Assembly: GCA_035711465.1 (NCBI GenBank) | Contig: DASTCC010000368.1 | Span: 1-41,229, forward strand | Origin: DASTCC01 sp035711465 | GTDB taxonomy: Bacteria > Acidobacteriota > Vicinamibacteria > Vicinamibacterales > SCN-69-37 | Direction: 5' to 3' | DNA length: 41,229 nucleotides | Part shown: positions 8,274 to 15,848 of the stretch, piece after piece | Position numbering within the stretch: the first letter of the stretch is position 1 | Layout of the letters: every line of letters begins with the position of its first letter | Translations under genes and position numbers: made by a program | The notes under the pieces: generated by a model | Told to the model about the DNA's origin: nothing | Seen by the model: only the letters and a program-made list of their open reading frames with translations | Database searches by the model: none

Positions 8274-8440
8274 CGGCGCTTTGCCTTCCGTGGCTGCCGA
8301 TCGGGCGCGCGATCGTTACCGCGTCCCTGGCCGCCCTGATTGCGGTTCTGTCGCCCCTGTCCGATGCGCTCGTTCTGAACGCGTTCCTGCTCGGCCTGTC
8401 GTGCCTTCTGACTGAGCGAGCGTGGGTTCAGCGATGCCAT
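8270..8440 (-). CDS. Small basic, Gln/Arg-rich peptide
   Basis: 56 residues starting ASLNPRSLSQKARQAEQERV and ending in a low-complexity basic tail (GQGRQNRNQGGQGRGNDR, then RQPRKAKRR). The charge and Gly/Arg/Gln repeats suggest nucleic-acid binding; no family recognised. The ATG at 8440 has TTGGAGG five bases upstream, a better start than the longer reading frame. It follows the metallothionein-like gene by 16 bases on the same strand. Its stop overlaps the stop of the PHP gene. Confidence 0.55.
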   Translation of the reverse strand: MASLNPRSLSQKARQAEQERVQNERIGQGRQNRNQGGQGRGNDRAPDRQPRKAKRR

Positions 8441-8456
8441 CGTGGCCTCCAATCGG

Positions 8457-8612
8457 CTAGGGCTGCAGGTTGCACTCCGGATGTCCGCACTCGCAGCGGA
8501 TTTCCGGCATGTCGTCGGCCTCCTGGCAGTGCGCGCTGCAGAACTCGCCGAACGTGTCGTCGTGGACCATGCAGTTGCAGGCCGGGTGCGCACATTTCTT
8601 CGGAGCGTCCAT
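8457..8612 (-). CDS. Bacterial metallothionein-like Cys/His-rich protein
   Basis: 51 residues with eight cysteines (7, 12, 14, 25, 29, 40, 42, 47) and histidines at 9, 17, 28 and 44. The pattern CAHPACNCMV, then EFCSAHCQEADD, then CECGHPECN, matches the order of motifs in cyanobacterial SmtA/pseudomonad BmtA metallothioneins (CxxCxC, YCSxxCA, CGHxxC). These bind Zn(II), Cd(II) or Cu(I) through Cys and His and store or detoxify metal in the cytoplasm. The start is supported by GAGGAGA seven bases before the ATG. The gene is 25 bases downstream of the secreted TIG-like gene and 16 bases upstream of the basic peptide. No SmtB/ArsR-type repressor is adjacent. A zinc-ribbon-like small protein is the alternative, but spacing fits metallothionein better. 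Confidence 0.7.
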   Translation of the reverse strand: MDAPKKCAHPACNCMVHDDTFGEFCSAHCQEADDMPEIRCECGHPECNLQP

Positions 8613-8637
8613 TGCGTGTCTCCTCGAGGGATGAATT

Positions 8638-9054
8638 CTAACGGACTCGTAGCGCGATCGCGTTCGATCGCTGGCGGTCGGGATTGACGACGTAGAAGAG
8701 ATAGGTGCCGGCCTCGCTGAGCTCGGGATCGAGCTCGATCGTGTCCTCGGTCACGGTGGTGAGCGCGTTGGGACCGAAGGTGACGATGTAGTAGCCACCC
8801 GGTGTCTCCATGCGAACGCTGAGACCCTGCTCGAACCCCGTTCCGCTGAGCGTGACGCGCTGCGGCTCGGCGGACTTCTTCATCGTGAGTTTCGGCGGCA
8901 GTGCTTTGAGCTCCGGCGGCGCCTGGGTCTGCGGGGCCTCATCGGCGCGAGGAGTCACGGTCGCTTCCCCGGCGCGGGCCAGCGCCCGCCACGACGTCAG
9001 GCTCATCGCCAGCATGAGGAGGACGGCGATCGTGACCCAGGTGCGCCTCGTCAT
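8638..9054 (-). CDS. Exported protein with IPT/TIG-like domain
   Basis: 138 residues from ATG 9054. The N-terminus TRRTWVTIAVLLMLAMSLTS plus ALARA is a signal peptide or single membrane anchor. A Pro-rich linker (APQTQAPPELKALPPKL) leads to one compact beta domain of about 80 residues: RVTLSGTGFEQGLSVRM, IVTFGPNALTTVTEDTIEL, AGTYLFYVVNPDRQRSNAI. The order of strands and the SGTGF and AGTY...VVNP motifs are those of IPT/TIG immunoglobulin-like domains, which mediate surface binding. Function is unknown. It is first in a three-gene minus-strand cluster with the metallothionein-like and basic-peptide genes. A longer open frame upstream has no signal-like sequence and was not used. Confidence 0.65.
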   Translation of the reverse strand: MTRRTWVTIAVLLMLAMSLTSWRALARAGEATVTPRADEAPQTQAPPELKALPPKLTMKKSAEPQRVTLSGTGFEQGLSVRMETPGGYYIVTFGPNALTTVTEDTIELDPELSEAGTYLFYVVNPDRQRSNAIALRVR

Positions 9055-9203
9055 GAGCCGGATCACTGCAAGAACCGACCCACGTCGAAAACCCTGCGTG
9101 AATAGCGGTCGAATCCTCGATCGGTGGCTCCGGGCACGGGTGGGGATGCGCCGATCTACAGGGTGAAAAAGAGGGGAAAGCTGAGAGAGTCCGGCCAGCG
9201 GAG

Positions 9204-9209
9204 TAGACT
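9204..9209 (+). promoter_or_regulatory. Putative -10 box (TAGACT), leaderless start
   Basis: TAGACT ends 5 bases before the ATG at 9215, and no Shine-Dalgarno is present. The position fits a transcript beginning at or next to the start codon. No convincing -35 is seen, so this is a weak call. Confidence 0.35.
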
Positions 9210-9214
9210 GGACC

Positions 9215-10186
9215 ATGCGCGCGGCCATCAGCCTCGCGGCGATCGCCTTCGGGTTCGTCGCGCCCGGCATCGCTTCGGCGCAGCGATTCAGCTTCGAACA
9301 GGCCTTCGACATCCAGAGCGGGGTGACGATCGACGTCACCACTCATCGCGGCAAGATCGACGTCGTTGCCGGCCCCTACGACCGCGTCGTCGTTTCCGGT
9401 GCCGTCACGGTGCGGGTGGCATGGGATTCACCGCCCGATGCGGTCGAGATCGCGCGTCGGCTCGCGAAAGCGCCGCCGATCACTCGCGCCGGCAGCACCG
9501 TGCGACTCCGTCCGCCCGCCGACGACGTCGAGCGGCGGGCGGTGACGATCGACTATCAGGTTCGCGTCCCGATCGACACCGAGGTCGTCAGCGAGTCCGA
9601 ATCCGGCGCGACGTCGATCAGCGGCGTCGGCCGTAAGGTGACGGTGCGGACGCAGTCGGCGGCGATCACGCTGGCGAGGCTCGGCGGCGACGCCGATGTC
9701 GACACCGGTTCCGGCGCCGTGCGGATCGACGACGTCCGCGGCGCGCTGCGGGTGACGACGTCGAGCAGCGGCATCACGGCGCGCGGCATCGCCGCCGCAC
9801 TACGCGTCAGGACACAGAGCGGGCAGGTCGAGGCGACGCTCGTCGGCGGCGGCGACGTGGACGTCGAGACCGGATCGAGCGCGATACGCCTGCGCGGCGT
9901 CAACGGCGGCCTCACGGTGACGACCGAGAGCGGCCGCGTCGATCTCGATGGCGCGCCGTCGCGAGCCTGGACCGTGAACACCGGGTCTGGCGCGGTCGAT
10001 GCGCGGCTTCATGCGGCGTCGTTTTCGCTTGACGCGATGACCCAATCCGGCTCCGTCAAGGTCACCGGCGCGGCCGTGACAGGAACGACCGAGGATCGCC
10101 GGGTGGCCGGCGAGGTCGGCAGCGGCGGCCCACTCGTCCGCATCAGGTGCCGCAGCGGCTCGATCACGCTCGCAATCGGACGCTAG
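9215..10186 (+). CDS. Secreted DUF4097-type beta-repeat protein
   Basis: 323 residues. A signal peptide (MRAAISLAAIAFGFVAPGIA, then SAQ) is followed by a region beginning FSFEQAFDIQSGVTIDV and a long array of short strands with the repeated signature TxSGxVxV / TGSGAVRIDDVRG / TQSGQVEATLVGG / TESGRVDLDG. This is the right-handed beta-helix style of the DUF4097 (adhesin-head-like) family, in which serine-glycine turns recur about every 20 residues. Members are secreted or envelope proteins of unknown role, often near regulators or transporters. It is followed after 69 bases by ADOP permease 2 on the same strand, which may share transcription. No catalytic residues are apparent. Confidence 0.8.
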   Translation: MRAAISLAAIAFGFVAPGIASAQRFSFEQAFDIQSGVTIDVTTHRGKIDVVAGPYDRVVVSGAVTVRVAWDSPPDAVEIARRLAKAPPITRAGSTVRLRPPADDVERRAVTIDYQVRVPIDTEVVSESESGATSISGVGRKVTVRTQSAAITLARLGGDADVDTGSGAVRIDDVRGALRVTTSSSGITARGIAAALRVRTQSGQVEATLVGGGDVDVETGSSAIRLRGVNGGLTVTTESGRVDLDGAPSRAWTVNTGSGAVDARLHAASFSLDAMTQSGSVKVTGAAVTGTTEDRRVAGEVGSGGPLVRIRCRSGSITLAIGR

Positions 10187-10255
10187 CCCTGGCAGCCCGT
10201 CCGCGGGCCGATCCGAAGTTCTGTTTCCGGCGTCTAAGCTTCCCGAGGTATTCCC

Positions 10256-12781
10256 GTGAGCCTGCGCGACCTTCGCTTTGCGCTTCGCACGCTCGTGCGC
10301 AGCCCCGTTTTCAGCATCACCGCGGTCGTGACCATCGCCGTCGGCATCGGCGCGATCACGGCGATTTTCAGCGTCGCGAACGCGGTGCTCCTGCGCCCGC
10401 TGCCGTACGCGGACCCGGATCGGCTGGTGCTGCTCTACAGCGATCTCCGCGCCAGGAACAACCTGGGCATGCCGTTCTCCAACGAGAACTTCGTCGACCT
10501 GCGCGACGGCACGACAGGCTCGATCGCGGATCTGGCCGGCGTGCAGACGTTCCGCCAGGTCCTGCCCAACGGCGATGGCAATCCCGAGCAGGTGCGTGTC
10601 GGCGCGGTCACCGCCAACTTCTTTGAGGTGCTCGGCGTCGGCGTCGCCGTCGGCCGCGACTTCGAGGCGGCCGACGGGATTCCGCAGCCGCCGCCGCCCG
10701 CGCCGGCTGGTCCGGGGCCAGGCGGACCGCCGGCGCCGGGCGCAGCGCCCGCACAAGCCGCACCGCCGCCACCGCCGCTGCCGACGATGGCGATCCTCAG
10801 TCACGAGTACTGGCAGCGCCGGTTCGGCGGCGATCGATCGATTCTGGGGCAGGCGATTCCGACCGGCGGTCCGCAACGGCTGATCGTGGTCGGCGTGCTG
10901 GCGCCGGGCTTCGAGATTCTGCTGCCGCCGGCCGACAACGTCGAGCCGCGGCCGGACATCTTCATCGCCAACCGTCTTACCTACAACAACGCCGCGCGCA
11001 ACAACTACGGGCTGCATCCCATCGGCCGGCTTGCCGCCGGCGCGACGCACGGCCGTGCGCAGGACGATCTCGAGAAGGTCGCCGCCGAGATCCGCAGGAA
11101 CTTCACCGTCTACGGCACCGCGAACTACTACGTCCGCCTCGAGCCGATGCACCGCGCGCTCGTCTCCGAAGTCCGGCCGGCCATTCTGGCGCTGTTGGGC
11201 GCCGGGGCCTTCCTGCTGCTGATTGCCTGCGCCAACGTCGCCAACCTCGTGCTCGTGCGCGCGTCGCTGCGCGAGACCGAGCTCGCCGTCCGCGCCGCGC
11301 TCGGCGGCGGATCGTGGCAGCTCGTGCGGCCAATGCTCGCCGAGTCGGTCCTCATCGCTGCCGCCGGCACCATCGGCGGCCTGCTGCTCGCCTACGCCGG
11401 CGTCCAGTCGCTGCTCGCCGTCGCGCCTGCGCGCCTGCCGCGTCTCGAAGGCGTGCGCATCGATCCCTACGTGCTCGCGTTCGCCGCGGCGAGCGGCCTC
11501 GCGGCGGCGCTCATCTTCGGCCTCACGCCGGCGGTCCGCGCGCTGCGCCTCAACGTCATGAAGATCCTGCGCGGATCGAGCCGCACCGAAGGCCTCGGGC
11601 GTGGCAGCCTGCTGCGCCAGGGCGTCGTCGCCGTCGAAGTGGCGCTGTGCTTCGTCCTGCTCGTCGGATCCGGGTTGATGGTGCGGAGCTTCCTGGCGCT
11701 GCAGCGCATCGATCCGGGTTTCGACGCGAACAACGTGCTGACGTTCCAGCTGCTCGGCGGACGCGGCGGCCCGCCCGATCAACGGGCCGCGACGATGCGG
11801 CAGCTGCAGACGACGCTGGCGGCGCTGCCCGGTGTCGAGGCCACGACCGCGTCGTTCCCGTTCCCGCTCGCCGGCGACTTCAGCACGATCCGGTGGGGGA
11901 CCGCCGAAGCGCTCGCCGACAACTCGAAGTTCCAGGCGGTCGACTGGCAACGCGTGCATCCGGGCTATTTCGAGACGATGCGCACGCCGCTGATCGAAGG
12001 CCGCACGTTCACCGAAGCCGACAACCAGTCGCGTCAGAGCGTCGTGGTCGTCGACGAGATGCTGGCGGCCAAAGCGTTTCCGAATCAATCGGCGGTGGGG
12101 CAGCGCATCCTGATTCGGATTCGCACGCCGGAACCGGAGTGGGTGGAAATCATCGGCGTGGTCCGGCATCAGCGCGTCACGACGCTTGCCGATCCCGGAC
12201 GCGAGCAGGTCTACTTCACCGACGGATTCCTGAACTTCGGCGGCGCGCGGAAGTGGGCGGTGCGCACGTCCGGCGATCCGAGCGCGATTGCGGGCTCGGT
12301 GCGCGCGGCCATCGCCGGCATCGATCCGCAGTTCCTGATGACCGACGTCCAGCCGATGTCGGCGCTGGTGGAGAAGTCGCAGTCGTCGACGCGCTTCCAG
12401 CTGCTGCTCGTCGGCGTGTTCGCGTCGGTCGCCGCGCTGCTCGTCGCGGTCGGCCTCTACGGCGTGCTCTCGACGATCGTGCGCCAGCGCACCGCGGAGA
12501 TCGGCGTCCGGATGGCGCTCGGCGCGGCGCCCTCGGGCATTCTCGCGCTCGTCATCACCCAGGGCATGCGGCTCAGCGCCGTCGGCCTCGCAGCCGGCGT
12601 GGTCGCGGCGATCGGGCTGACGAGACTGATCCGATCGCTCCTCATCGGCGTCGATGCCACCGATCCGCTGACCTATGCGGCCATGGCCGGCGTGTTCGTG
12701 ATCATCGTGGCGGGGTCGGCATGGCTGCCGGCACGGCGCGCGGCCGCGCTCGATCCGACGGTCGCGCTGCGGGGCGAGTAG
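10256..12781 (+). CDS. ADOP-type MacB/FtsX permease 2
   Basis: 841 residues. It starts directly with the cytoplasmic lead SLRDLRFALRTLVRSPVFS and TM1 (about 18-44), so it lacks the charged N-terminal region seen in permeases 1 and 3. The first FtsX block begins near 306 (LLGAGAFLLLIACANVANLV) and the second near 714 (YGVLSTIVRQRTAEIGVRM). An unusual Pro/Ala/Gly stretch, about residues 141-178 (10680-10790), is inserted in the first periplasmic MacB domain, with runs such as QPPPPAPAGPGPGGPPAPG. It may be a flexible linker reaching toward a partner. GTG at 10256 is the start, with GAGG eight bases upstream. Neither a PadR gene nor an ATPase is adjacent. Confidence 0.9.
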   Translation: MSLRDLRFALRTLVRSPVFSITAVVTIAVGIGAITAIFSVANAVLLRPLPYADPDRLVLLYSDLRARNNLGMPFSNENFVDLRDGTTGSIADLAGVQTFRQVLPNGDGNPEQVRVGAVTANFFEVLGVGVAVGRDFEAADGIPQPPPPAPAGPGPGGPPAPGAAPAQAAPPPPPLPTMAILSHEYWQRRFGGDRSILGQAIPTGGPQRLIVVGVLAPGFEILLPPADNVEPRPDIFIANRLTYNNAARNNYGLHPIGRLAAGATHGRAQDDLEKVAAEIRRNFTVYGTANYYVRLEPMHRALVSEVRPAILALLGAGAFLLLIACANVANLVLVRASLRETELAVRAALGGGSWQLVRPMLAESVLIAAAGTIGGLLLAYAGVQSLLAVAPARLPRLEGVRIDPYVLAFAAASGLAAALIFGLTPAVRALRLNVMKILRGSSRTEGLGRGSLLRQGVVAVEVALCFVLLVGSGLMVRSFLALQRIDPGFDANNVLTFQLLGGRGGPPDQRAATMRQLQTTLAALPGVEATTASFPFPLAGDFSTIRWGTAEALADNSKFQAVDWQRVHPGYFETMRTPLIEGRTFTEADNQSRQSVVVVDEMLAAKAFPNQSAVGQRILIRIRTPEPEWVEIIGVVRHQRVTTLADPGREQVYFTDGFLNFGGARKWAVRTSGDPSAIAGSVRAAIAGIDPQFLMTDVQPMSALVEKSQSSTRFQLLLVGVFASVAALLVAVGLYGVLSTIVRQRTAEIGVRMALGAAPSGILALVITQGMRLSAVGLAAGVVAAIGLTRLIRSLLIGVDATDPLTYAAMAGVFVIIVAGSAWLPARRAAALDPTVALRGE

Positions 12782-12847
12782 CTCATTCACTACCTCATTT
12801 GGGCATTGCCCGATCGCCTCGTTGCCGGTTCGCCCCACTCACGGTGC

Positions 12848-12866
12848 GCGTGTGGCTGGCACACGC
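12848..12866 (+). other. Perfect hairpin in leader of DUF4382 gene
   Basis: GCGTGTG and CACACGC form a 7-bp perfect stem with loop GCTGG, 33 bases before the DUF4382 start. It sits directly upstream of a second hairpin that carries the Shine-Dalgarno. It could be an mRNA-stabilising element or a terminator/attenuator for read-through from permease 2. Confidence 0.4.
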
Positions 12867-12869
12867 CTT

Positions 12870-12898
12870 GATCCCCTCCAGGAGGAAAGGAAGGGATC
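12870..12898 (+). promoter_or_regulatory. Hairpin displaying the Shine-Dalgarno in its loop
   Basis: GATCCCCTCC (12870-12879) can pair with GGAAGGGATC (12889-12898) at 9 of 10 positions, leaving the loop AGGAGGAAA, which is the ribosome site, and ending on the base before ATG 12899. The left arm's CCTCC can also pair with the loop's GGAGG. This suggests structural control of translation initiation; the signal that would switch it is unknown. Confidence 0.45.
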
Positions 12899-13459
12899 AT
12901 GCTCGACAAGTTCATTCGTCCTCGAACGTTCGGCGCCGCGGTCTGCGTGCTCGCGCTCGGTGCAGCGCCATTCGTCGCCGGTTGCGACGACAACCCGTCG
13001 ACGCCGAGCGACGCCGGCACCCTTCGAATCATGCTGACCGACGCGCCGACGCAGGCCGTCGACCGGGTCAACGTGTTCGTCGCCGGCGTCACGGTGAAGC
13101 GCGTCGATCGCGACGCCGAGCAGGTGACCCTCAACCTGACCCCCAACCCGGTGGATCTCCTCACGTTGCGCAATCGCGTCGTCACGCTCGCGGCTGGAGA
13201 CGTCGCCGCGGGGCAGTACGAATGGGTAGAGATCCGGCTCGACGAGAGCAGGAGCAGCGTCGTCCAGGGCGGCGCGAGCCGGGCGGTGGATATCACGAAC
13301 GAAACGATTCGCGTCAACCGCACGTTCTCGATTCTCGAGAACGTGCAGACCGTGCTGACGCTCGACTTCGACGCCAGCGCGTCGCTCTCGCAGAACGCGA
13401 GCGGCGGATGGGTGCTGGCGCCGCTGATCAGCGTCACGGGGAACACCGGCGCGAATTGA
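12899..13459 (+). CDS. DUF4382 lipoprotein
   Basis: 186 residues. The N-terminus has a lipoprotein signal peptide (TFGAAVCVLALGAAPFVAGC, acylated cysteine at 29) followed by DDNPSTPSD. The mature part matches DUF4382: GTLRIMLTDAPTQAVDRVNV, then VTVKRVDRD, NPVDLLTLRNRVVTLAAGDV, QYEWVEIRL, and a closing strand GGWVLAPLISVTG. Members are beta-rich envelope lipoproteins of unknown function, common in Acidobacteriota and Bacteroidota. The start has a strong, structured ribosome site. A 12-bp hairpin follows 9 bases after the stop. It is downstream of ADOP permease 2 by 117 bases, so a separate promoter is plausible. Confidence 0.85.
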   Translation: MLDKFIRPRTFGAAVCVLALGAAPFVAGCDDNPSTPSDAGTLRIMLTDAPTQAVDRVNVFVAGVTVKRVDRDAEQVTLNLTPNPVDLLTLRNRVVTLAAGDVAAGQYEWVEIRLDESRSSVVQGGASRAVDITNETIRVNRTFSILENVQTVLTLDFDASASLSQNASGGWVLAPLISVTGNTGAN

Positions 13460-13468
13460 CGACGTTTC

Positions 13469-13499
13469 GGGTTCTCGGGGACCACGACCCCGAGAACCC
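13469..13499. terminator. Strong GC hairpin, probable bidirectional terminator
   Basis: GGGTTCTCGGGG and CCCCGAGAACCC form a perfect 12-bp stem around ACCACGA. It sits between the DUF4382 stop and the end of the opposing 28-codon gene, where both transcripts would end. No T-run follows. The words GGTTCTC/GAGAACC resemble those in the hairpin near 37305. Confidence 0.6.
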
Positions 13500-13516
13500 C
13501 GAGCAGTGCTGCCGGT

Positions 13517-13603
13517 TCAGCAGCTCGCGTTGCTGAGCAGATAGATGACCGCGAGCACCGAGACCGGCACTCCGAGCAGCCACGCGACGAAGTACTTCCC
13601 CAT
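13517..13603 (-). CDS. 28-residue single-pass membrane microprotein
   Basis: The reading frame ATG 13603 to TGA 13517 gives MGKYFVAWLLGVPVSVLAV followed by IYLLSNASC: a basic N-terminus, one membrane helix of about 20 residues and a short polar tail ending in cysteine. GGAGGG lies seven bases before the ATG. No family recognised with certainty; small proteins of this type often bind and modulate larger membrane complexes. The coding call rests on the ribosome site, the clean hydrophobic profile and the terminator just beyond it. Confidence 0.55.
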   Translation of the reverse strand: MGKYFVAWLLGVPVSVLAVIYLLSNASC

Positions 13604-13920
13604 ACGTCCCTCCGCCTCGTCGCTAGTGCAAGGCCCGGACCAGTTGGCAGCGCGCGAGATCGGACCGTCAGCAGCAGGAGCGGGAGCCTCGGGCCTGTGA
13701 TTTCGAAGTGATGACGCTGGTGAGTTGCTGCGCGGGCGGTGCGCCGCGCCCCGTGATCAAAGACGGACTGCGACGAACGTCGTCCGGCGCGCTGAAGCGG
13801 GCACAACGACGTGCGCTACTCGAGGCTGGTCGCAGCCATAGACCGGTATAGTATTGGCCCCATGGGCGCCGGCCCGTTCGCGCCGCGACCACCGGCGCCG
13901 CACCGGCTGCCTCGAGCGCA
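13604..13920. other. 317-base intergenic region
   Basis: The stretch separates the microprotein and the cytochrome/TPR lipoprotein genes, which are divergent, so it should hold both promoters. A TATAGT box at 13847-13852 is the best plus-strand -10; transcription from it would start near an ATG at 13862 that opens a 33-codon frame running into the lipoprotein gene out of phase (13862-13963), a possible leader ORF. A 46-codon frame at 13711-13851 (starting TLVSCCAGG) has no ribosome site or family resemblance. Nothing else was recognised. Confidence 0.5.
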
Positions 13921-15834
13921 ATGGGCATCACACGCGGGATCTTCGTCGCCGGCCTGCTGTTGACGTCGGCGATCTGCGCCAGCGCCTGCGGCGGCGCGTC
14001 GACGGCGGCCACCGCGGTGACCTTCAATCGCGACGTCGCGCCAATCGTCTTCGCCCACTGCGCGACGTGCCACCGGCCGGGCGGCTCCGCGCCGTTTTCG
14101 CTGCTGACCTATGCCGAGGCCTTCGAACAGGGCGAGGACATGGCGCGGCAGACGCGTGAACGTCACATGCCGCCGTGGCTGCCCGACCCGGGCGAGGTGC
14201 CCTTCGTGGGCGAGCGGCGCCTGCGCGCCGAGGACATCGACACGATTCAGCGGTGGGTCAGCGGCGGAAAGCAGGAAGGATCGCCGCGCGATCTGCCGAA
14301 GCCGCCAGCGTTCCCCGACGGCTGGCAGCTCGGCCGGCCCGACGAAATCGTGAGCATGTCGAAGCCGCTGACGCTCCCGCCCGGCGGCGAGGACATCTAT
14401 CGCAATCTCGTCCTGCGCACGTCACTCAAGGCCAACGCATTCGTGCGCGCCGTGGAATTCCAGACCAACGGCGCGCCGATTCATCATGCCGTGGTCCGCG
14501 TCGATCCGACGTCGGCGTCACGAAGGCGCGATGGCGAGGACGGCAGGCCCGGATTTCCCGGCATGGCCTGGGGCAGCGTCCGCGATCCCGACGGCCACTT
14601 CGTCGGCTGGGCGCCGGGCCGCGGGCCGATCGTCGCCCCCGACGGCATGCCGTGGCGCCTCGATCGCGGTGTCGATCTCGTCGTCGAAGTTCACGTGCTC
14701 CCGTCGACGACCCCGGTCCTGATCCAGCCGACGATCGGGTTGTTCTTCGCGAGCGCTCCGCCCGCGCACGTGCCGGTGACCGTGCGGATGGGATCGAAGC
14801 TGATCGACATTCCCGCCGGCAAGCCCGATTACGTCGTCACCGATACCTATCGATTGCCGGTGGACGTCGATCTGATGAGCGTGTACCCGCACGCGCACTA
14901 TCTCGGCAAGGAGATGACGTTCACGGCGACGCTGCCGAACGGCCAGACGCGAACGCTCATCCACATCCCGCAGTGGAGCTTCCACTCGCAGCAGGACTAC
15001 CGCTACGTGACGCGGATCGCGCTGCCGGCGGGGACGATGCTGACGATGCGCTACACGTACGACAACTCGTCGGCGAATCATCACAACCCGAGTCGTCCGC
15101 CGGTGCGCGTTCAGGCGGGGCCGAAATCCACGGACGAGATGGCCGAGCTCGGCCTGCAGTTCCTCCCGAAGTCTCCGGCCGACGCGACGCGAATCGTCCA
15201 GGACTTCGAGGAGCGCGAGCTCCGCGGCAACCTGGCGATGGCGGAAGCCCGGGTGCGGGAATCGCCGGAGAACGGCGAGTATCGCGCCCTCGCCGGCGGC
15301 GGCTACGTCGAGCTCGGACGATACGCCGAGGCCATACCCGAGCTCGAAGCGGCGATCCGTCTTGGGCACAAGACGTCGGCGACCTACAACGGCCTTGGCG
15401 TCGCGCTCATGGGCGTCGGACGCGTCGAGGCGGCGTTGCCGCACTTCCGCCGCGCCGCCGATCTCGCGCCGACCGACGAGAACGTGCCCTTCAATCTCGG
15501 CAACGCCCTCCGCGCGCTCTCGCGCTGGCGCGAGGCGATCGCGGCCTACGAGCGGTCGCTGGCGCTGAACCCCGATTTTCCCGACGCCCACGTGAACCTC
15601 GGCGGCCTGCTGATCGAGCGCGGGGAGTTCGCGGCGGCGATGCCGCACTACCGCCGCGCCGTTGAGCTGCGCCCGGATTCCGCCGTCGTCCACAACAACT
15701 ACGCCAGCGCGCTTGCCTCGATTGGCCGGTACCAGGATGCCCTGCACCACGTACGCCGCGCGCTCGAAATTCGTCCCGGCTATCCACCGGCGCTCGAGAA
15801 TCTTGGGCGGCTGGAACGCATGGGGATCAGATAG
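13921..15834 (+). CDS. Cytochrome c / copper-monooxygenase-like / TPR lipoprotein
   Basis: 637-residue multidomain envelope protein. The signal GIFVAGLLLTSAICASAC gives a lipobox with cysteine 23. Residues 34-110 form a cytochrome-c-like domain with one haem site C47-A-T-C50-H51 (VFAHCATCHRPGGSAPFS). Residues about 145-405 resemble the copper type II ascorbate-dependent monooxygenase fold: IHHAVV with H188/H189, and YPHAHYLGKEM with H324/H326, the arrangement used for the two copper sites in PHM-like proteins. Residues about 445-637 are at least five TPR repeats (YNGLGVALMGVGRVEAALPH, NLGNALRALSRWREAIAAYE and so on). The set is known from acidobacterial and planctomycetal secreted oxidases; substrate unknown. 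There is no clear ribosome site at ATG 13921, but it is the first start that places the signal peptide correctly. Confidence 0.8.
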   Translation: MGITRGIFVAGLLLTSAICASACGGASTAATAVTFNRDVAPIVFAHCATCHRPGGSAPFSLLTYAEAFEQGEDMARQTRERHMPPWLPDPGEVPFVGERRLRAEDIDTIQRWVSGGKQEGSPRDLPKPPAFPDGWQLGRPDEIVSMSKPLTLPPGGEDIYRNLVLRTSLKANAFVRAVEFQTNGAPIHHAVVRVDPTSASRRRDGEDGRPGFPGMAWGSVRDPDGHFVGWAPGRGPIVAPDGMPWRLDRGVDLVVEVHVLPSTTPVLIQPTIGLFFASAPPAHVPVTVRMGSKLIDIPAGKPDYVVTDTYRLPVDVDLMSVYPHAHYLGKEMTFTATLPNGQTRTLIHIPQWSFHSQQDYRYVTRIALPAGTMLTMRYTYDNSSANHHNPSRPPVRVQAGPKSTDEMAELGLQFLPKSPADATRIVQDFEERELRGNLAMAEARVRESPENGEYRALAGGGYVELGRYAEAIPELEAAIRLGHKTSATYNGLGVALMGVGRVEAALPHFRRAADLAPTDENVPFNLGNALRALSRWREAIAAYERSLALNPDFPDAHVNLGGLLIERGEFAAAMPHYRRAVELRPDSAVVHNNYASALASIGRYQDALHHVRRALEIRPGYPPALENLGRLERMGIR

Positions 15835-15848
15835 TCGCCGTCCGTTGA

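Noticed and set aside
9800..12838. 1012-codon minus-strand open frame over ADOP2
   Set aside because: Antisense of a well-supported permease; low-complexity Arg/Asp/His/Gln composition is typical of an antisense GC-rich shadow.
13711..13851. 46-codon plus-strand frame
   Set aside because: No Shine-Dalgarno and no similarity; it ends within the presumed -10 of the next gene.
13668..14027. 119-codon minus-strand frame ending SRSCC, considered as a precursor peptide
   Set aside because: No ribosome site, no modification enzyme nearby, and half of it is antisense to the cytochrome/TPR lipoprotein.
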